A stretch of DNA of 64,000 nucleotides from Azospirillum rugosum (GTDB lineage: Bacteria; Pseudomonadota; Alphaproteobacteria; Azospirillales; Azospirillaceae). The notes below the pieces were generated by a model. It searched no databases, was not told the DNA's origin, and saw nothing but the letters and a program-made list of their open reading frames with translations. How positions within the stretch are numbered: the first letter of the stretch is position 1; every line of letters starts with the position of its first letter. The stretch is from positions 1 through 64,000 of the forward strand of contig NZ_JAGINP010000031.1 of NCBI RefSeq assembly GCF_017876155.1, in the 5' to 3' direction. Position numbers and translations under genes: made by a program. Shown here in pieces: positions 44,757-52,587 of the stretch.

Positions 44757-45740
44757 TTAGTAGGCGACGTAGACGTCGGTCAGCAGCTCGGCCGGGGCCG
44801 GCAGCGGGGCGGACTTGGCGGCGCGGACGGCGTCCTCGATCAGGTCCAGAACCTCTTTGTCGATGGCCTCCAGCTCGGCGCGGGAGATCACGCCGGCCTC
44901 GATCACGCGTTCGGCGAAGATCTTGATGCAGTCGCGGCTGGCGCGGATCGCCTCCACCTCGCCCTTGGCGCGGTAGGTCTGGGCGTCGCCTTCGAAATGG
45001 CCGTAGAAGCGGACCATGTTGCATTCCAGCAGCGCCGGCCCGCCGCCCTCGCGCGCCCGCCGGATGATCTCGCCCGCCGCCTCGTAGACCGCGAAGAAGT
45101 CGGTGCCGTCCACCGTGACGCCCGGCAGGCCGAAGCCGCTGGCGCGGTCGATGTAGGAGTCCACCGCCACCGCCCAGTCGCGCGCCGTGGATTCGGCGTA
45201 GCCGTTGTTCTCCACCACGAAGATGGCCGGCAGGTTCCACACGGCGGCGAGGTTCAGGCTTTCCAGGAACATGCCCTGGTTGGAGGCGCCGTCGCCGACG
45301 AAGCTGATGCCGACCCCGCCGTCGCCGCGCACCTTGGCTGCCAGCGCGGCCCCGCAGGCCAGCGGCGCCCCGGCGCCCAGGATGCCGTTCGCGCCCATCA
45401 TGCCCTTGGACAGGTCGGCGATGTGCATCGACCCGCCCTTGCCCCGGCAGGCGCCGGTGGAGCGGCCGTAGATCTCCGCCATCATCTCGTGCACGTCCAC
45501 GCCCTTGGCGATGCAGTGCCCGTGGCCGCGGTGGGTGGAGGCGATGCGGTCGTTGTCCTTCAGGTGCATCATGATTCCGGCGGCGCTGGCCTCCTCACCG
45601 GCGTAGAGGTGCACGAAGCCGGGGATGTCGCCCTTGGCGAAGTCGATGTGCAGCCGTTCCTCGAACTCGCGGATGGTCCGCATGATCCGGTAGGCTTTGA
45701 GCAGGTCGTCGCGGTCGAGCGGGAAAGGATTCTCGGTCAC
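44757..45740 (-). CDS. acoA: Acetoin dehydrogenase E1 component, alpha subunit
   Basis: A 327-residue TPP-binding subunit. The thiamine diphosphate motif runs from FVGDGASNQG to VENNGYAESTA; GHGHCIAKG and GRSTGACRGKGGSMHI are typical. It forms the E1 heterotetramer with AcoB. It follows acoX by 36 bases and shares the sigma-54 promoter at 46877-46892. Compared with the E1 alpha at 6461 it has the classical acetoin-type sequence. Confidence 0.93.
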   Translation of the reverse strand: MTENPFPLDRDDLLKAYRIMRTIREFEERLHIDFAKGDIPGFVHLYAGEEASAAGIMMHLKDNDRIASTHRGHGHCIAKGVDVHEMMAEIYGRSTGACRGKGGSMHIADLSKGMMGANGILGAGAPLACGAALAAKVRGDGGVGISFVGDGASNQGMFLESLNLAAVWNLPAIFVVENNGYAESTARDWAVAVDSYIDRASGFGLPGVTVDGTDFFAVYEAAGEIIRRAREGGGPALLECNMVRFYGHFEGDAQTYRAKGEVEAIRASRDCIKIFAERVIEAGVISRAELEAIDKEVLDLIEDAVRAAKSAPLPAPAELLTDVYVAY

Positions 45741-45776
45741 GGTGTTTCTCCCCTTCTTGGTTTTTGGGCTTGATTG

Positions 45777-46838
45777 TTAAGCGGTCGCCGGCAACGGCGC
45801 CGGGGCACCGGCCAGCAGCCGGTTCTGGGCGGCGAACCGCATGCAGCCGCCCACGTTGACGGTGCGGAAGGCGTCGTCCCTGAGCGTCAGGGACACGCGG
45901 TCGCGCGCCGAAAAAGAGACCTCGCGCTCGCCGTCCAGCGCGATGGAGCCGGCCTTGATCTCCGGCACGAAGGGCACGCCGGCCGGCATGCGGCGCCAGT
46001 CGGTGACGCCGACGGGGGTGATCATGCCCGGCGCGATGGGCGCGTGCAGGATCGTGCCGCAGGTGCCCGCCTGCCGCTGCTCCGGCGTGGCGAGGCGGAC
46101 CATCAGGCCGCCGCTCTCGTCGCGGGCGACGGGCTCCAGCAGGCCGGCGATGGCGGACATGCCGATCACCTCCGGGTCGGCGAAGGTCACGAACAGCTCC
46201 CGGAAATTCTCCGTCCGGTAGAGCGCGCGGGCGCCGATGTAGCGCTCCGTCACCAGCGCCACGTCGACCAGCGCGATTTCCCGCAGCTCCCCGCCGTTGA
46301 CGCAGACGTCGATGCGCTTGTTGGCGGCGAAGGCAACGGGGGCGGGGACCTTGCCGGTGACGGCGAGGCCGGTGGCCAGCCCGGTGATGGTCGGCTCCCG
46401 GTGTTCGGGGAAGGCGTTGTTGGTGCCGGTGGAGATGCCGGCGATGGGGATGCTCCCGCAATGGGCGACCACGGCGCGGTGCGTGCCGTCGCCGCCCAGC
46501 ACGACGATGGCCGCCACGCCTGCCTGCCGCATGGCCGCGGCGGCGCGGTGCGTGTCGGCGACGGTGCCAGTCACCGGCATGTCGACGAGGTGGATGGCCG
46601 GGTAGGGCGTGTCGCCATGCGCGCGGGCGCGGACAACGCCGCGCTCCACATGGCCGCGGATGCCGCCCTTCTCCGGCATCATCAGGACGTCCGTCACCCC
46701 GCAGGCGCGGAGTGCTGCCAGCACGCGCAGGACGATGTTCGCTCGGTCGGTGATCTGCAGGCTCGCCGCGTTGGCGACGACCCGGCGGATGTCGCGGGCG
46801 GAGACGGGGTTGGCGATGATGCCGACGACGGGGGCCAC
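45777..46838 (-). CDS. acoX: Acetoin catabolism protein X, NAD-kinase-like
   Basis: A 353-residue protein starting with GTG (VAPVVGIIANPVSARDIRR) after GGAAGGGAG. The ATP-NAD kinase fold is marked by VVLGGDGTHRAVV and GISTGTNNAF. AcoX proteins accompany acetoin dehydrogenase operons, and their exact role is not settled. A much longer open frame on the same strand extends upstream, but it overlaps acoR in another frame and lacks coding character, so the GTG is chosen. Confidence 0.88.
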   Translation of the reverse strand: MAPVVGIIANPVSARDIRRVVANAASLQITDRANIVLRVLAALRACGVTDVLMMPEKGGIRGHVERGVVRARAHGDTPYPAIHLVDMPVTGTVADTHRAAAAMRQAGVAAIVVLGGDGTHRAVVAHCGSIPIAGISTGTNNAFPEHREPTITGLATGLAVTGKVPAPVAFAANKRIDVCVNGGELREIALVDVALVTERYIGARALYRTENFRELFVTFADPEVIGMSAIAGLLEPVARDESGGLMVRLATPEQRQAGTCGTILHAPIAPGMITPVGVTDWRRMPAGVPFVPEIKAGSIALDGEREVSFSARDRVSLTLRDDAFRTVNVGGCMRFAAQNRLLAGAPAPLPATA

Positions 46839-46876
46839 GCTGCACTCCCTTCCAACTTCTGCGTCGGGGAGGGCAT

Positions 46877-46892
46877 TGCAGCGGGCGTGCCA
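46877..46892 (-). promoter_or_regulatory. Sigma-54 (-24/-12) promoter of acoXABC
   Basis: On the minus strand the sequence is TGGCACG-CCCG-CTGCA, matching the consensus TGGCACG-N4-TTGCA in all but one base, with the invariant GG and GC at the right distance. It lies about 40 bases before the acoX start. The sigma-54 activator AcoR is encoded next door. Confidence 0.88.
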
Positions 46893-47009
46893 GTTTGTTG
46901 GCAGGGCGGACTGTCTTTGAAATCCGGGGGTTGGCGGGGGTGCGGGGTGGGGCGGTGTTGCGCGGACTGTTGCAGGCGGATGCCACAGGTGTGGCGTGGG
47001 GGACGTGAA

Positions 47010-47125
47010 TTCACCACAGAGACACGGAGACACGGAGAATTTTGAAAGGTTCGGGCTCTCGTGATTGCGTCGATGATCGAGGCCGTTGCTAAAAGATCTC
47101 TGTGTCTCCGTGTCTCTGTGGTGAA
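47010..47125. repeat. Long inverted repeat with 30-bp arms
   Basis: Left arm starts TTCACCACAGAGACACGGAG (47010), right arm 47096-47125 is its inverted copy with 28 of 30 bases matching. The 56-bp spacer is ordinary. A related sequence, CACCACCAAGACACCAAAGC, lies at 49198, on the other side of acoR. Confidence 0.8.
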
Positions 47126-47140
47126 TCGCTCTCCAGCCCG

Positions 47141-49057
47141 TCACTCCCGATGCGGCGGCACGATCCCGTAGCGGCGCATCTGCCGGTGCACCGTGGAGCG
47201 GTCCACGCCCATCTCCCGCGCCACGGCCGACACGTTCCAGTGCATCCGCCGCAGTGCCTCGCGCAGGCGGTCGGCCTGACCGTCGCCATCCACCGGAGCC
47301 GGCCAAGCCTCGTACTCGCCGCTGCGCTGCACCGGGTCGGGCAGGTCGTCCAGTTCGATGCGCCCGCCCTCGCAGACCGCGCAGGCGTAGTCGAGGACGT
47401 TGACCAGTTCCCGCACGTTGCCGGGCCAGCTGTAGGCGCGCAGCGCCTCCAGCGCCGGGGCGGTGAGGGCGTAGTCGACCGCTTCGCGCTCCACCCGTTC
47501 GGCCAGCAGCCGCCCGATCAGCCAGTCGAGGTCGCCGCGCTGGCGCAGCGGCGGCAGGGTGAAGACGGCGCCGTTCAACCGGAAATACAGGTCGTCGCGG
47601 AAGGAGCCGGCCTTCACGAGGTCGATCAGGTTGCGGTGAGTCGCCGCGATCACCCGCACGTCCACCGACACGGCGCGGGTCCGCCCGACCGGAGTCACCT
47701 CCCGCTCCGCCAGCACGCGCAGCAGGCGCGTCTGCGAGGACAGCGGCATATCGCCGATCTCGTCCAGGAACAGGGTGCCGCCGTCGGCCTCCAGCACCAG
47801 CCCCTTCTTGCCGCGCGCGGCCGCGCCGGTGAAGGAGCCGGGCTCGTGCCCGAACAGCTCGCTCTCGATCAGCGATTCCGGCAGGGCGGCGCAGTTCACC
47901 GCGACGAAGGGCTTGCGGGCGCGCACGCTCGCCCGGTGCAGGGCCTTGGCGAAATGCTCCTTGCCGGTCCCGGTCTCGCCGTGGATCAGCAGGCTCATGC
48001 GGGTGTTCACCAGCTTCGCCGCGCGCCCCAGCATGGATTTCAGCGCCGGGTCGCCGCCCGACACGGCCTGGAGCGGTTCCGGCAGCGTGGTCTCTTCGAC
48101 GGGGCGAGGGCGCGGCACCGCGACGGCCGGCGGCGGCATGGCCTGCGCGAACAGGGAGGTGCCGCAGCGCCTCAGCCGCAGCGTGCGTTGGTCGGACGGC
48201 ATGGAGCGGACGAAACGCACGAGGTCGTCCACCTCCGCCTCGAACAGGTCGGCGAAGGACCGACCGAGCAGAGGCGCCCCACTGTTGTCGCCGGGCAGGA
48301 GGACCTGGGCGGCACGGTGGTTGAATCCGATGATGCGCCCGGCCCCGTCCAGCGCGATGACCACGTCCGGATCGACCTCCGCGAACTCCTGCGAGGCGGA
48401 GAGCTTGACCACCCACTCCCGCCGGAAGTTGTTGTAGAGGTTGGCGTTTTCGATCTTGTGCGTGTAGGCGCGGACCATCTGGAGCGCCAGATGCTGGCTG
48501 ATCTTCGGCTCCGGCGAGCGCAGGGCGGAGATGTCCAGCACGGCGGCCAGCTCCCCGCCGCTGTCGTAGACGGGCGAGGCCGTGCAGGTCAGGCCGATGT
48601 GGGTGGCGTCGAAATGGTCGGTCTGGTGGACGGTCAGCGGCTCGCCCGTGGCGATGCAGGTGCCGACCGCGCAGGTGCCGGCGCGCCCCTCGTTCCAGTC
48701 CGCCCCCAGATAGAGCCCGGCGCGGCGCAGGTGGTTGTCGAAGGTCGGGTCGCCGATGAAATCGACGGTGATGCCGTTGCTGTCGGTCAGCAGCAGCACA
48801 TAGCCCATGCCGGCCACTTGGCGGTACAGCGCCTCCAGCCCGAAGCGGGCCATGCGCAGGAACTCGTCCATGGCGTCGCGGTGCACGCGCAGCCGGTCTT
48901 GCGGCAGGATGTAGGCCTCGCGCCGCACCGCCGGGTCGAGCTTGTGGTCGGCGACGCAGCGGCGCCACGAGTCCTGGATGACGGCGTCGCGTGCCGAGGC
49001 CACGCCGCCCGAAACGCGGACAAGCTCGTCGATGTGCGCCGTCTGCGCGCGGTCCAT
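47141..49057 (-). CDS. acoR: Sigma-54-dependent transcriptional activator of acetoin catabolism
   Basis: A 638-residue activator starting MDRAQTAHIDELV after GGGAGGAT. It has an N-terminal GAF-like sensor region, a central PAS-like stretch (VIALDGAGRIIGFNHRAAQ) and the AAA+ sigma-54 activation domain with Walker A GETGTGKEHFAKAL, the loop GSFTGA (in place of GAFTGA) and GGTLFLDEIGDM. The C-terminal Fis-type helix-turn-helix reads NVSAVAREMGVDRSTVHRQM. It likely drives acoXABC through the promoter at 46877. The GSFTGA variant occurs in AcoR-type proteins. Confidence 0.92.
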   Translation of the reverse strand: MDRAQTAHIDELVRVSGGVASARDAVIQDSWRRCVADHKLDPAVRREAYILPQDRLRVHRDAMDEFLRMARFGLEALYRQVAGMGYVLLLTDSNGITVDFIGDPTFDNHLRRAGLYLGADWNEGRAGTCAVGTCIATGEPLTVHQTDHFDATHIGLTCTASPVYDSGGELAAVLDISALRSPEPKISQHLALQMVRAYTHKIENANLYNNFRREWVVKLSASQEFAEVDPDVVIALDGAGRIIGFNHRAAQVLLPGDNSGAPLLGRSFADLFEAEVDDLVRFVRSMPSDQRTLRLRRCGTSLFAQAMPPPAVAVPRPRPVEETTLPEPLQAVSGGDPALKSMLGRAAKLVNTRMSLLIHGETGTGKEHFAKALHRASVRARKPFVAVNCAALPESLIESELFGHEPGSFTGAAARGKKGLVLEADGGTLFLDEIGDMPLSSQTRLLRVLAEREVTPVGRTRAVSVDVRVIAATHRNLIDLVKAGSFRDDLYFRLNGAVFTLPPLRQRGDLDWLIGRLLAERVEREAVDYALTAPALEALRAYSWPGNVRELVNVLDYACAVCEGGRIELDDLPDPVQRSGEYEAWPAPVDGDGQADRLREALRRMHWNVSAVAREMGVDRSTVHRQMRRYGIVPPHRE

Positions 49058-49084
49058 CGTCGATCCTCCCAAGCCGATTTTTGT

Positions 49085-49102
49085 GGCTTGGTTTGCCAAG
49101 CC
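49085..49102. promoter_or_regulatory. Inverted repeat upstream of acoR
   Basis: GGCTTGG-TTTG-CCAAGCC (7-bp perfect arms) lies 27 bases upstream of the acoR ATG. It may be an operator or a leader hairpin. Confidence 0.4.
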
Positions 49103-49316
49103 AACAGTTTGCGGCGATGGTATCAACGGGCTGAAGCTTGGCGCAACCTGGGCAAAAGCATCATTTCGGGGCGGGCGTCGGGCGGTCGGAGGGATTCACC
49201 ACCAAGACACCAAAGCACCAAGAGGAGCCGTTGCGCTTCCCCGCCAAGTATATCATCTTTGAAAATGTTGGTATAACAAACAATACTGACCGCCACCCGA
49301 GGGGAGGAGACGGAGC

Positions 49317-50525
49317 ATGGTGAACCGTGGCGGGACCTGTGTGCGCCGCACCCAGGTCGGTATCGTCGGGGCGGGGCCGGCGGGCCTGTTCCTGGCGCAT
49401 CTTCTGCACCGCCAGGGCATCGAGTCCGTCATCGTCGAGAACCGCAGCCGCGCCGAAATCGAAGGCACCATCCGCGCCGGCGTGCTGGAGCAGTGGACCG
49501 TCGATCTGATGAACGAGATGGGCCTCGGCGCGCGCATGATGCGGGAGGCGCATTTCCATTCCGGCATCACGCTGCGCTTCAACGGCGACAGCCACCACAT
49601 CGACATGGAAGGCCTGACCGGCGGCAAGCGCGTCACCGTCTACGCCCAGCACGAGGTGATCCGCGACCTCGTCGCGGCGCGGCTGGAGGACGGCGGCGAG
49701 ATCGTCTTCAACGTCGGCGAGACCAGCCTGCACGACCTCGACACCGACCGGCCGAAGATTCGGTATCGCTGCGGCAAGGATGGAGAGGTGGAGGAGATCC
49801 ACTGCGACTTCATCGCCGGCTGCGACGGCTTCCACGGGCCGAGCCGCGCGGCGATCCCGGCCGCGGTGCGGACGGACTACCAGAAGGTCTATCCCTTCGG
49901 CTGGTTGGGCATCCTGACCGAGGCGCCGCCCTCCCACCCGGAGCTGATCTACGCCAACCACGAGCGCGGTTTCGCTTTGCTCAGCACCCGCTCGCCGGAG
50001 ATCCAGCGCCTCTACATCCAGTGCGACCCGAAGGACGACATCGCCCACTGGTCGGACGACCGCATCTGGTCGGAACTGCACGCGCGCCTGGCGACGAAGG
50101 GCGGTTGGAGCCTGACGGAGGGGCCGATCTTCCAGAAGGGCATCATCGCCATGCGCAGCTTCGTCTGCGACCCGATGCAGCGCGGCCGCCTGTTCATCGC
50201 CGGCGACGCCGCGCACATCGTGCCGCCCACGGGCGCCAAGGGGCTGAACCTCGCGGTGGCCGACGTGGTGGTGCTGTCGCGCGGGCTGGTGGATCACTAT
50301 CGGTCCGGCCGGCTGGAGAGGCTGGAGCAATATTCGGCCACCGCGCTGCGCCGCATCTGGAAGGCCGAACGCTTCTCCTGGTACATGACGACCATGCTGC
50401 ACCGGAACGAGGCGGAGACCCCGTTCGAGCAGCGCATCCATCTGGCCGACCTCGACTATGTCGTTCATTCGCACGCGGCGGCGACCGCGCTTGCCGAGAA
50501 CTATGTGGGGCTGCCGATCGATTAG
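49317..50525 (+). CDS. pobA: 4-Hydroxybenzoate 3-monooxygenase
   Basis: A 402-residue FAD monooxygenase making protocatechuate from 4-hydroxybenzoate with NADPH and O2. Family motifs are VGIVGAGPAGLFLAHLLHRQ, RAGVLEQWTVDLM, the FAD/NADPH GCDGFHGPSR and GDAAHIVPPTGAKGLNLA. The start follows GGAGGAGACGGAGC and gives about eight extra N-terminal residues (MVNRGGTCV) compared with common homologues. No PobR gene adjoins. It feeds the pca genes at 57098-64000. The region before it is AT-rich (49235-49290) and must carry its promoter. Confidence 0.95.
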   Translation: MVNRGGTCVRRTQVGIVGAGPAGLFLAHLLHRQGIESVIVENRSRAEIEGTIRAGVLEQWTVDLMNEMGLGARMMREAHFHSGITLRFNGDSHHIDMEGLTGGKRVTVYAQHEVIRDLVAARLEDGGEIVFNVGETSLHDLDTDRPKIRYRCGKDGEVEEIHCDFIAGCDGFHGPSRAAIPAAVRTDYQKVYPFGWLGILTEAPPSHPELIYANHERGFALLSTRSPEIQRLYIQCDPKDDIAHWSDDRIWSELHARLATKGGWSLTEGPIFQKGIIAMRSFVCDPMQRGRLFIAGDAAHIVPPTGAKGLNLAVADVVVLSRGLVDHYRSGRLERLEQYSATALRRIWKAERFSWYMTTMLHRNEAETPFEQRIHLADLDYVVHSHAAATALAENYVGLPID

Positions 50526-50544
50526 GGGGTAGCGGCCGGGACCT

Positions 50545-50558
50545 TTGACGTGGATCAA
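50545..50558 (+). promoter_or_regulatory. FNR/FixK-type (anaerobox) site
   Basis: TTGAC-GTGG-ATCAA matches the FNR/FixK consensus TTGAT-N4-ATCAA in all but one base. It lies 56 bases upstream of the ATG of the DUF6455 gene, suggesting low-oxygen induction. Confidence 0.75.
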
Positions 50559-50613
50559 GGCTCCGGCCCCGGCGGCGGGCCTAGCCTTCGGGCACGCAAC
50601 GCAGGAGGCCGCC

Positions 50614-50985
50614 ATGATCGTGACGCCGTCCAAAGGTTGGCTGGCCCGCCTGATCCGGGAGGTGGCCGGCCCTGGGGAGTTGGAAGCCCTGGACCCGCGC
50701 GACCGCAGCCGTCTGCGGGACGACACCGGTATCAGCGACGCCGACCTGCTCGACATCCTGCACGCCCGCCATGTGAACGAGCTTCTGCCGCTGGCGCTCG
50801 CCCGCTACGGCATCGACGCGGATGCCCTCGACCGGGAGCAGCGGGAGGTGATGCACGACCTTCAGCGCACCTGCGCCCATTGCGGGATCACGCGCGCCTG
50901 CCGCCGCCTGCTCGACGACGACGATGTGGACACGCACCGCCGCGTCTGCCCGAACGCGGGGACGATGGCGGTTTTGGGGGAGTGA
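50614..50985 (+). CDS. Small cysteine-motif protein, DUF6455-like
   Basis: A 123-residue soluble protein starting MIVTPSKGWLARL after GCAGGAGGCC. Four cysteines in CAHCGITRAC and VCPNAG are arranged as C-x2-C-x5-C plus C, as in DUF6455 proteins, and could hold an Fe-S cluster or zinc. The FNR-type site 56 bases upstream points to a role under oxygen limitation. Its only close neighbour is pobA, so a link with aromatic metabolism is unclear. Confidence 0.65.
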   Translation: MIVTPSKGWLARLIREVAGPGELEALDPRDRSRLRDDTGISDADLLDILHARHVNELLPLALARYGIDADALDREQREVMHDLQRTCAHCGITRACRRLLDDDDVDTHRRVCPNAGTMAVLGE

Positions 50986-50996
50986 AAGTTGGGTGG

Positions 50997-51118
50997 TCGC
51001 GTTGGGCCCCCACTCTAACCCTCCCCCATCTTCGACGGGGGAGGGAACTCCGCCGCTCCGACGCTCAACTCCTCCCCCCGCGAAGTGGGGGGAGGTTGGG
51101 AGGGGGGCCCAGCGCGAC
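50997..51118. repeat. Family C palindromic repeat between convergent genes
   Basis: GTCGCGTTGGGCCCCCACTC at the left, GGGGGGCCCAGCGCGAC at the right, with CTCCCCCCGCGAAGTGGGGG inside. It separates the converging DUF6455 and livF genes, matching the other two family C copies. Confidence 0.82.
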
Positions 51119-51128
51119 ACCCCACCGA

Positions 51129-51839
51129 TCACCTCGCCAGCGCCACGCCCAGGTGACGTTCCAGCAGCGCGTGGTCGGCCTTTGCCTCGGCCGCCGGTCC
51201 CTGGTGCACCACGCGGCCGCGGTCGAGCATCACCACCTCGCCGGCGAAGTCCAGGGCGCGGTCGACCTGCTGTTCCACCAGGATCACGGTCATGGACAGC
51301 CGCGACAGGGCTTGCATCAGCAGGTCGCAGATCACCGGCGCCAGACCCTCCAGCGGTTCGTCCAACAGCAGCACGGTCGGCTGGCCGAGCAGCGCGCGGG
51401 CGACCGACAGCATCTGCTGCTCCCCGCCGGACAGTTCCCCGCCGCCGTTGCGCCGCCGCTCGCCGAGGCGGGGGAACAGGCTGTAGGCTTCCTCCAGCGC
51501 GGAGCGCGGGCGGCCCTTCAGGCCGGTGACCAGGTTTTCCTCCACGGTCAGGGAGCGGAAGACGTCGCGCGTCTGCGGGACGTAGCCCAGCCCGGCCGCC
51601 GCCCGTGCCGAGGAGCCGAGCTTTGTCAGCTCCACCCCGTCCAGCGTGATCGAGCCGCCGTGGCGCGTGGTCTGCCCGACCATCGTGGCGAGAGTCGTCG
51701 TCTTGCCGACGCCGTTGCGCCCCAGCAGGGCGAGGCGCCCGCCGGCCGGCACGGTCAGGGACAGGTTCTCGATGATGCGGGTCTGGCCATAGCCGGCGGT
51801 CAGGCTGGATATCTCCAGGCGGCCCTTAAGCTTGGACAT
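51129..51839 (-). CDS. livF: ABC transporter ATP-binding protein, LivF type
   Basis: A 236-residue ATPase with Walker A GRNGVGKTT, signature LSGGEQQMLSVARAL and Walker B VLLLDEPLEGLAP, the form typical of LivF. It is the last of a five-gene operon encoding a branched-chain amino acid-type importer (livK at 55816 down to here), overlapping livG by 14 bases. The cluster lies between pobA and pca, so aromatic acids are the likely cargo. Confidence 0.92.
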   Translation of the reverse strand: MSKLKGRLEISSLTAGYGQTRIIENLSLTVPAGGRLALLGRNGVGKTTTLATMVGQTTRHGGSITLDGVELTKLGSSARAAAGLGYVPQTRDVFRSLTVEENLVTGLKGRPRSALEEAYSLFPRLGERRRNGGGELSGGEQQMLSVARALLGQPTVLLLDEPLEGLAPVICDLLMQALSRLSMTVILVEQQVDRALDFAGEVVMLDRGRVVHQGPAAEAKADHALLERHLGVALAR

Positions 51840-52587
51840 GCGCGCGGCTCCCCAGATAGACGTCGCGGACGCGCGGGTCGGCGGCGATCTCCTGCGCGGT
51901 GCCGCTGCACAGCAGGCGTCCCTGCGCCAGCACGATGATGCGCCGGGCGAAGCGGAAAACCAGATCCATGTCGTGCTCGATCATCAGCACGGCGAGGTCG
52001 GCGGGCAGCCGGTCGAGCGCGTCGAGGATACGGTGGCTCTCCGAATGCGGCACGCCGGCCGCCGGCTCGTCGAGGATCAGCACCTTGGGCTTCAGCGCCA
52101 GGGCCAGCGCGATTTCCAGCAGCCGCTGCTGCCCGTAGGCCAGCGTGCCGACCGGCGTGTCGGCAGCGGCGGTCAGGCCCATGGCGTCGAGCAGCCCGGC
52201 CACCTCGTCGGCCAGCCCCGGCATCCGCCGGACCGAGGCGAAGAGGCGGAAGGTCTTCCGCTCGCGTTCAAGGACGGCCAGCTCCAGATGCTCCCGCACC
52301 GTCATGCTGCGGAACAGGCGGGCCACCTGGAAGGAGCGGATCAGGCCGCGGCGCACGCGCGCCTCCGCCGACAGCGTGGTGACGTCCTGCCCCTCCAGCC
52401 GGATGGTGCCGGCGGTCGGGGCCAGGACCCCGGTGACGAGGTTGACGAAGGTCGTCTTGCCCGCCCCGTTCGGCCCGATCAGCGCGCAGCGGTCGCCGGC
52501 CTTCAGGTCCAGCGTGATGTCGGAGGAGACCTGGAGGCCGCCGAAATTCTTGCTCAGCCCCTCGACCTCCAGCAGCGCCGTGGTCAT
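51826..52587 (-). CDS. livG: ABC transporter ATP-binding protein, LivG type
   Basis: A 253-residue ATPase with Walker A GPNGAGKTT. The segment LAYGQQRLLEIALALALKPK replaces the common LSGGQ signature, as usual in LivG, and Walker B reads VLILDEPAAGV. It overlaps livM by four and livF by 14 bases. It forms the ATPase pair with LivF. Confidence 0.92.
   Translation of the reverse strand: MTTALLEVEGLSKNFGGLQVSSDITLDLKAGDRCALIGPNGAGKTTFVNLVTGVLAPTAGTIRLEGQDVTTLSAEARVRRGLIRSFQVARLFRSMTVREHLELAVLERERKTFRLFASVRRMPGLADEVAGLLDAMGLTAAADTPVGTLAYGQQRLLEIALALALKPKVLILDEPAAGVPHSESHRILDALDRLPADLAVLMIEHDMDLVFRFARRIIVLAQGRLLCSGTAQEIAADPRVRDVYLGSRAHVQA

Larger units (their letters stand above)
46839..47140. 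promoter_or_regulatory. Control region between acoR and acoX
   Basis: About 300 bases in the acoR-acoX gap. It holds the sigma-54 promoter (46877-46892), two TGTTGC direct repeats at 46956 and 46968 (12 bp apart, candidate activator sites) and a 30-bp inverted repeat (47010-47039 and 47096-47125). No gene is seen. Confidence 0.6.

Noticed and set aside
45777..48968. A 1063-codon minus-strand frame joining acoX to upstream sequence
   Set aside because: Only the part from 46838 is AcoX; the rest is out of frame with acoR and has shadow composition.
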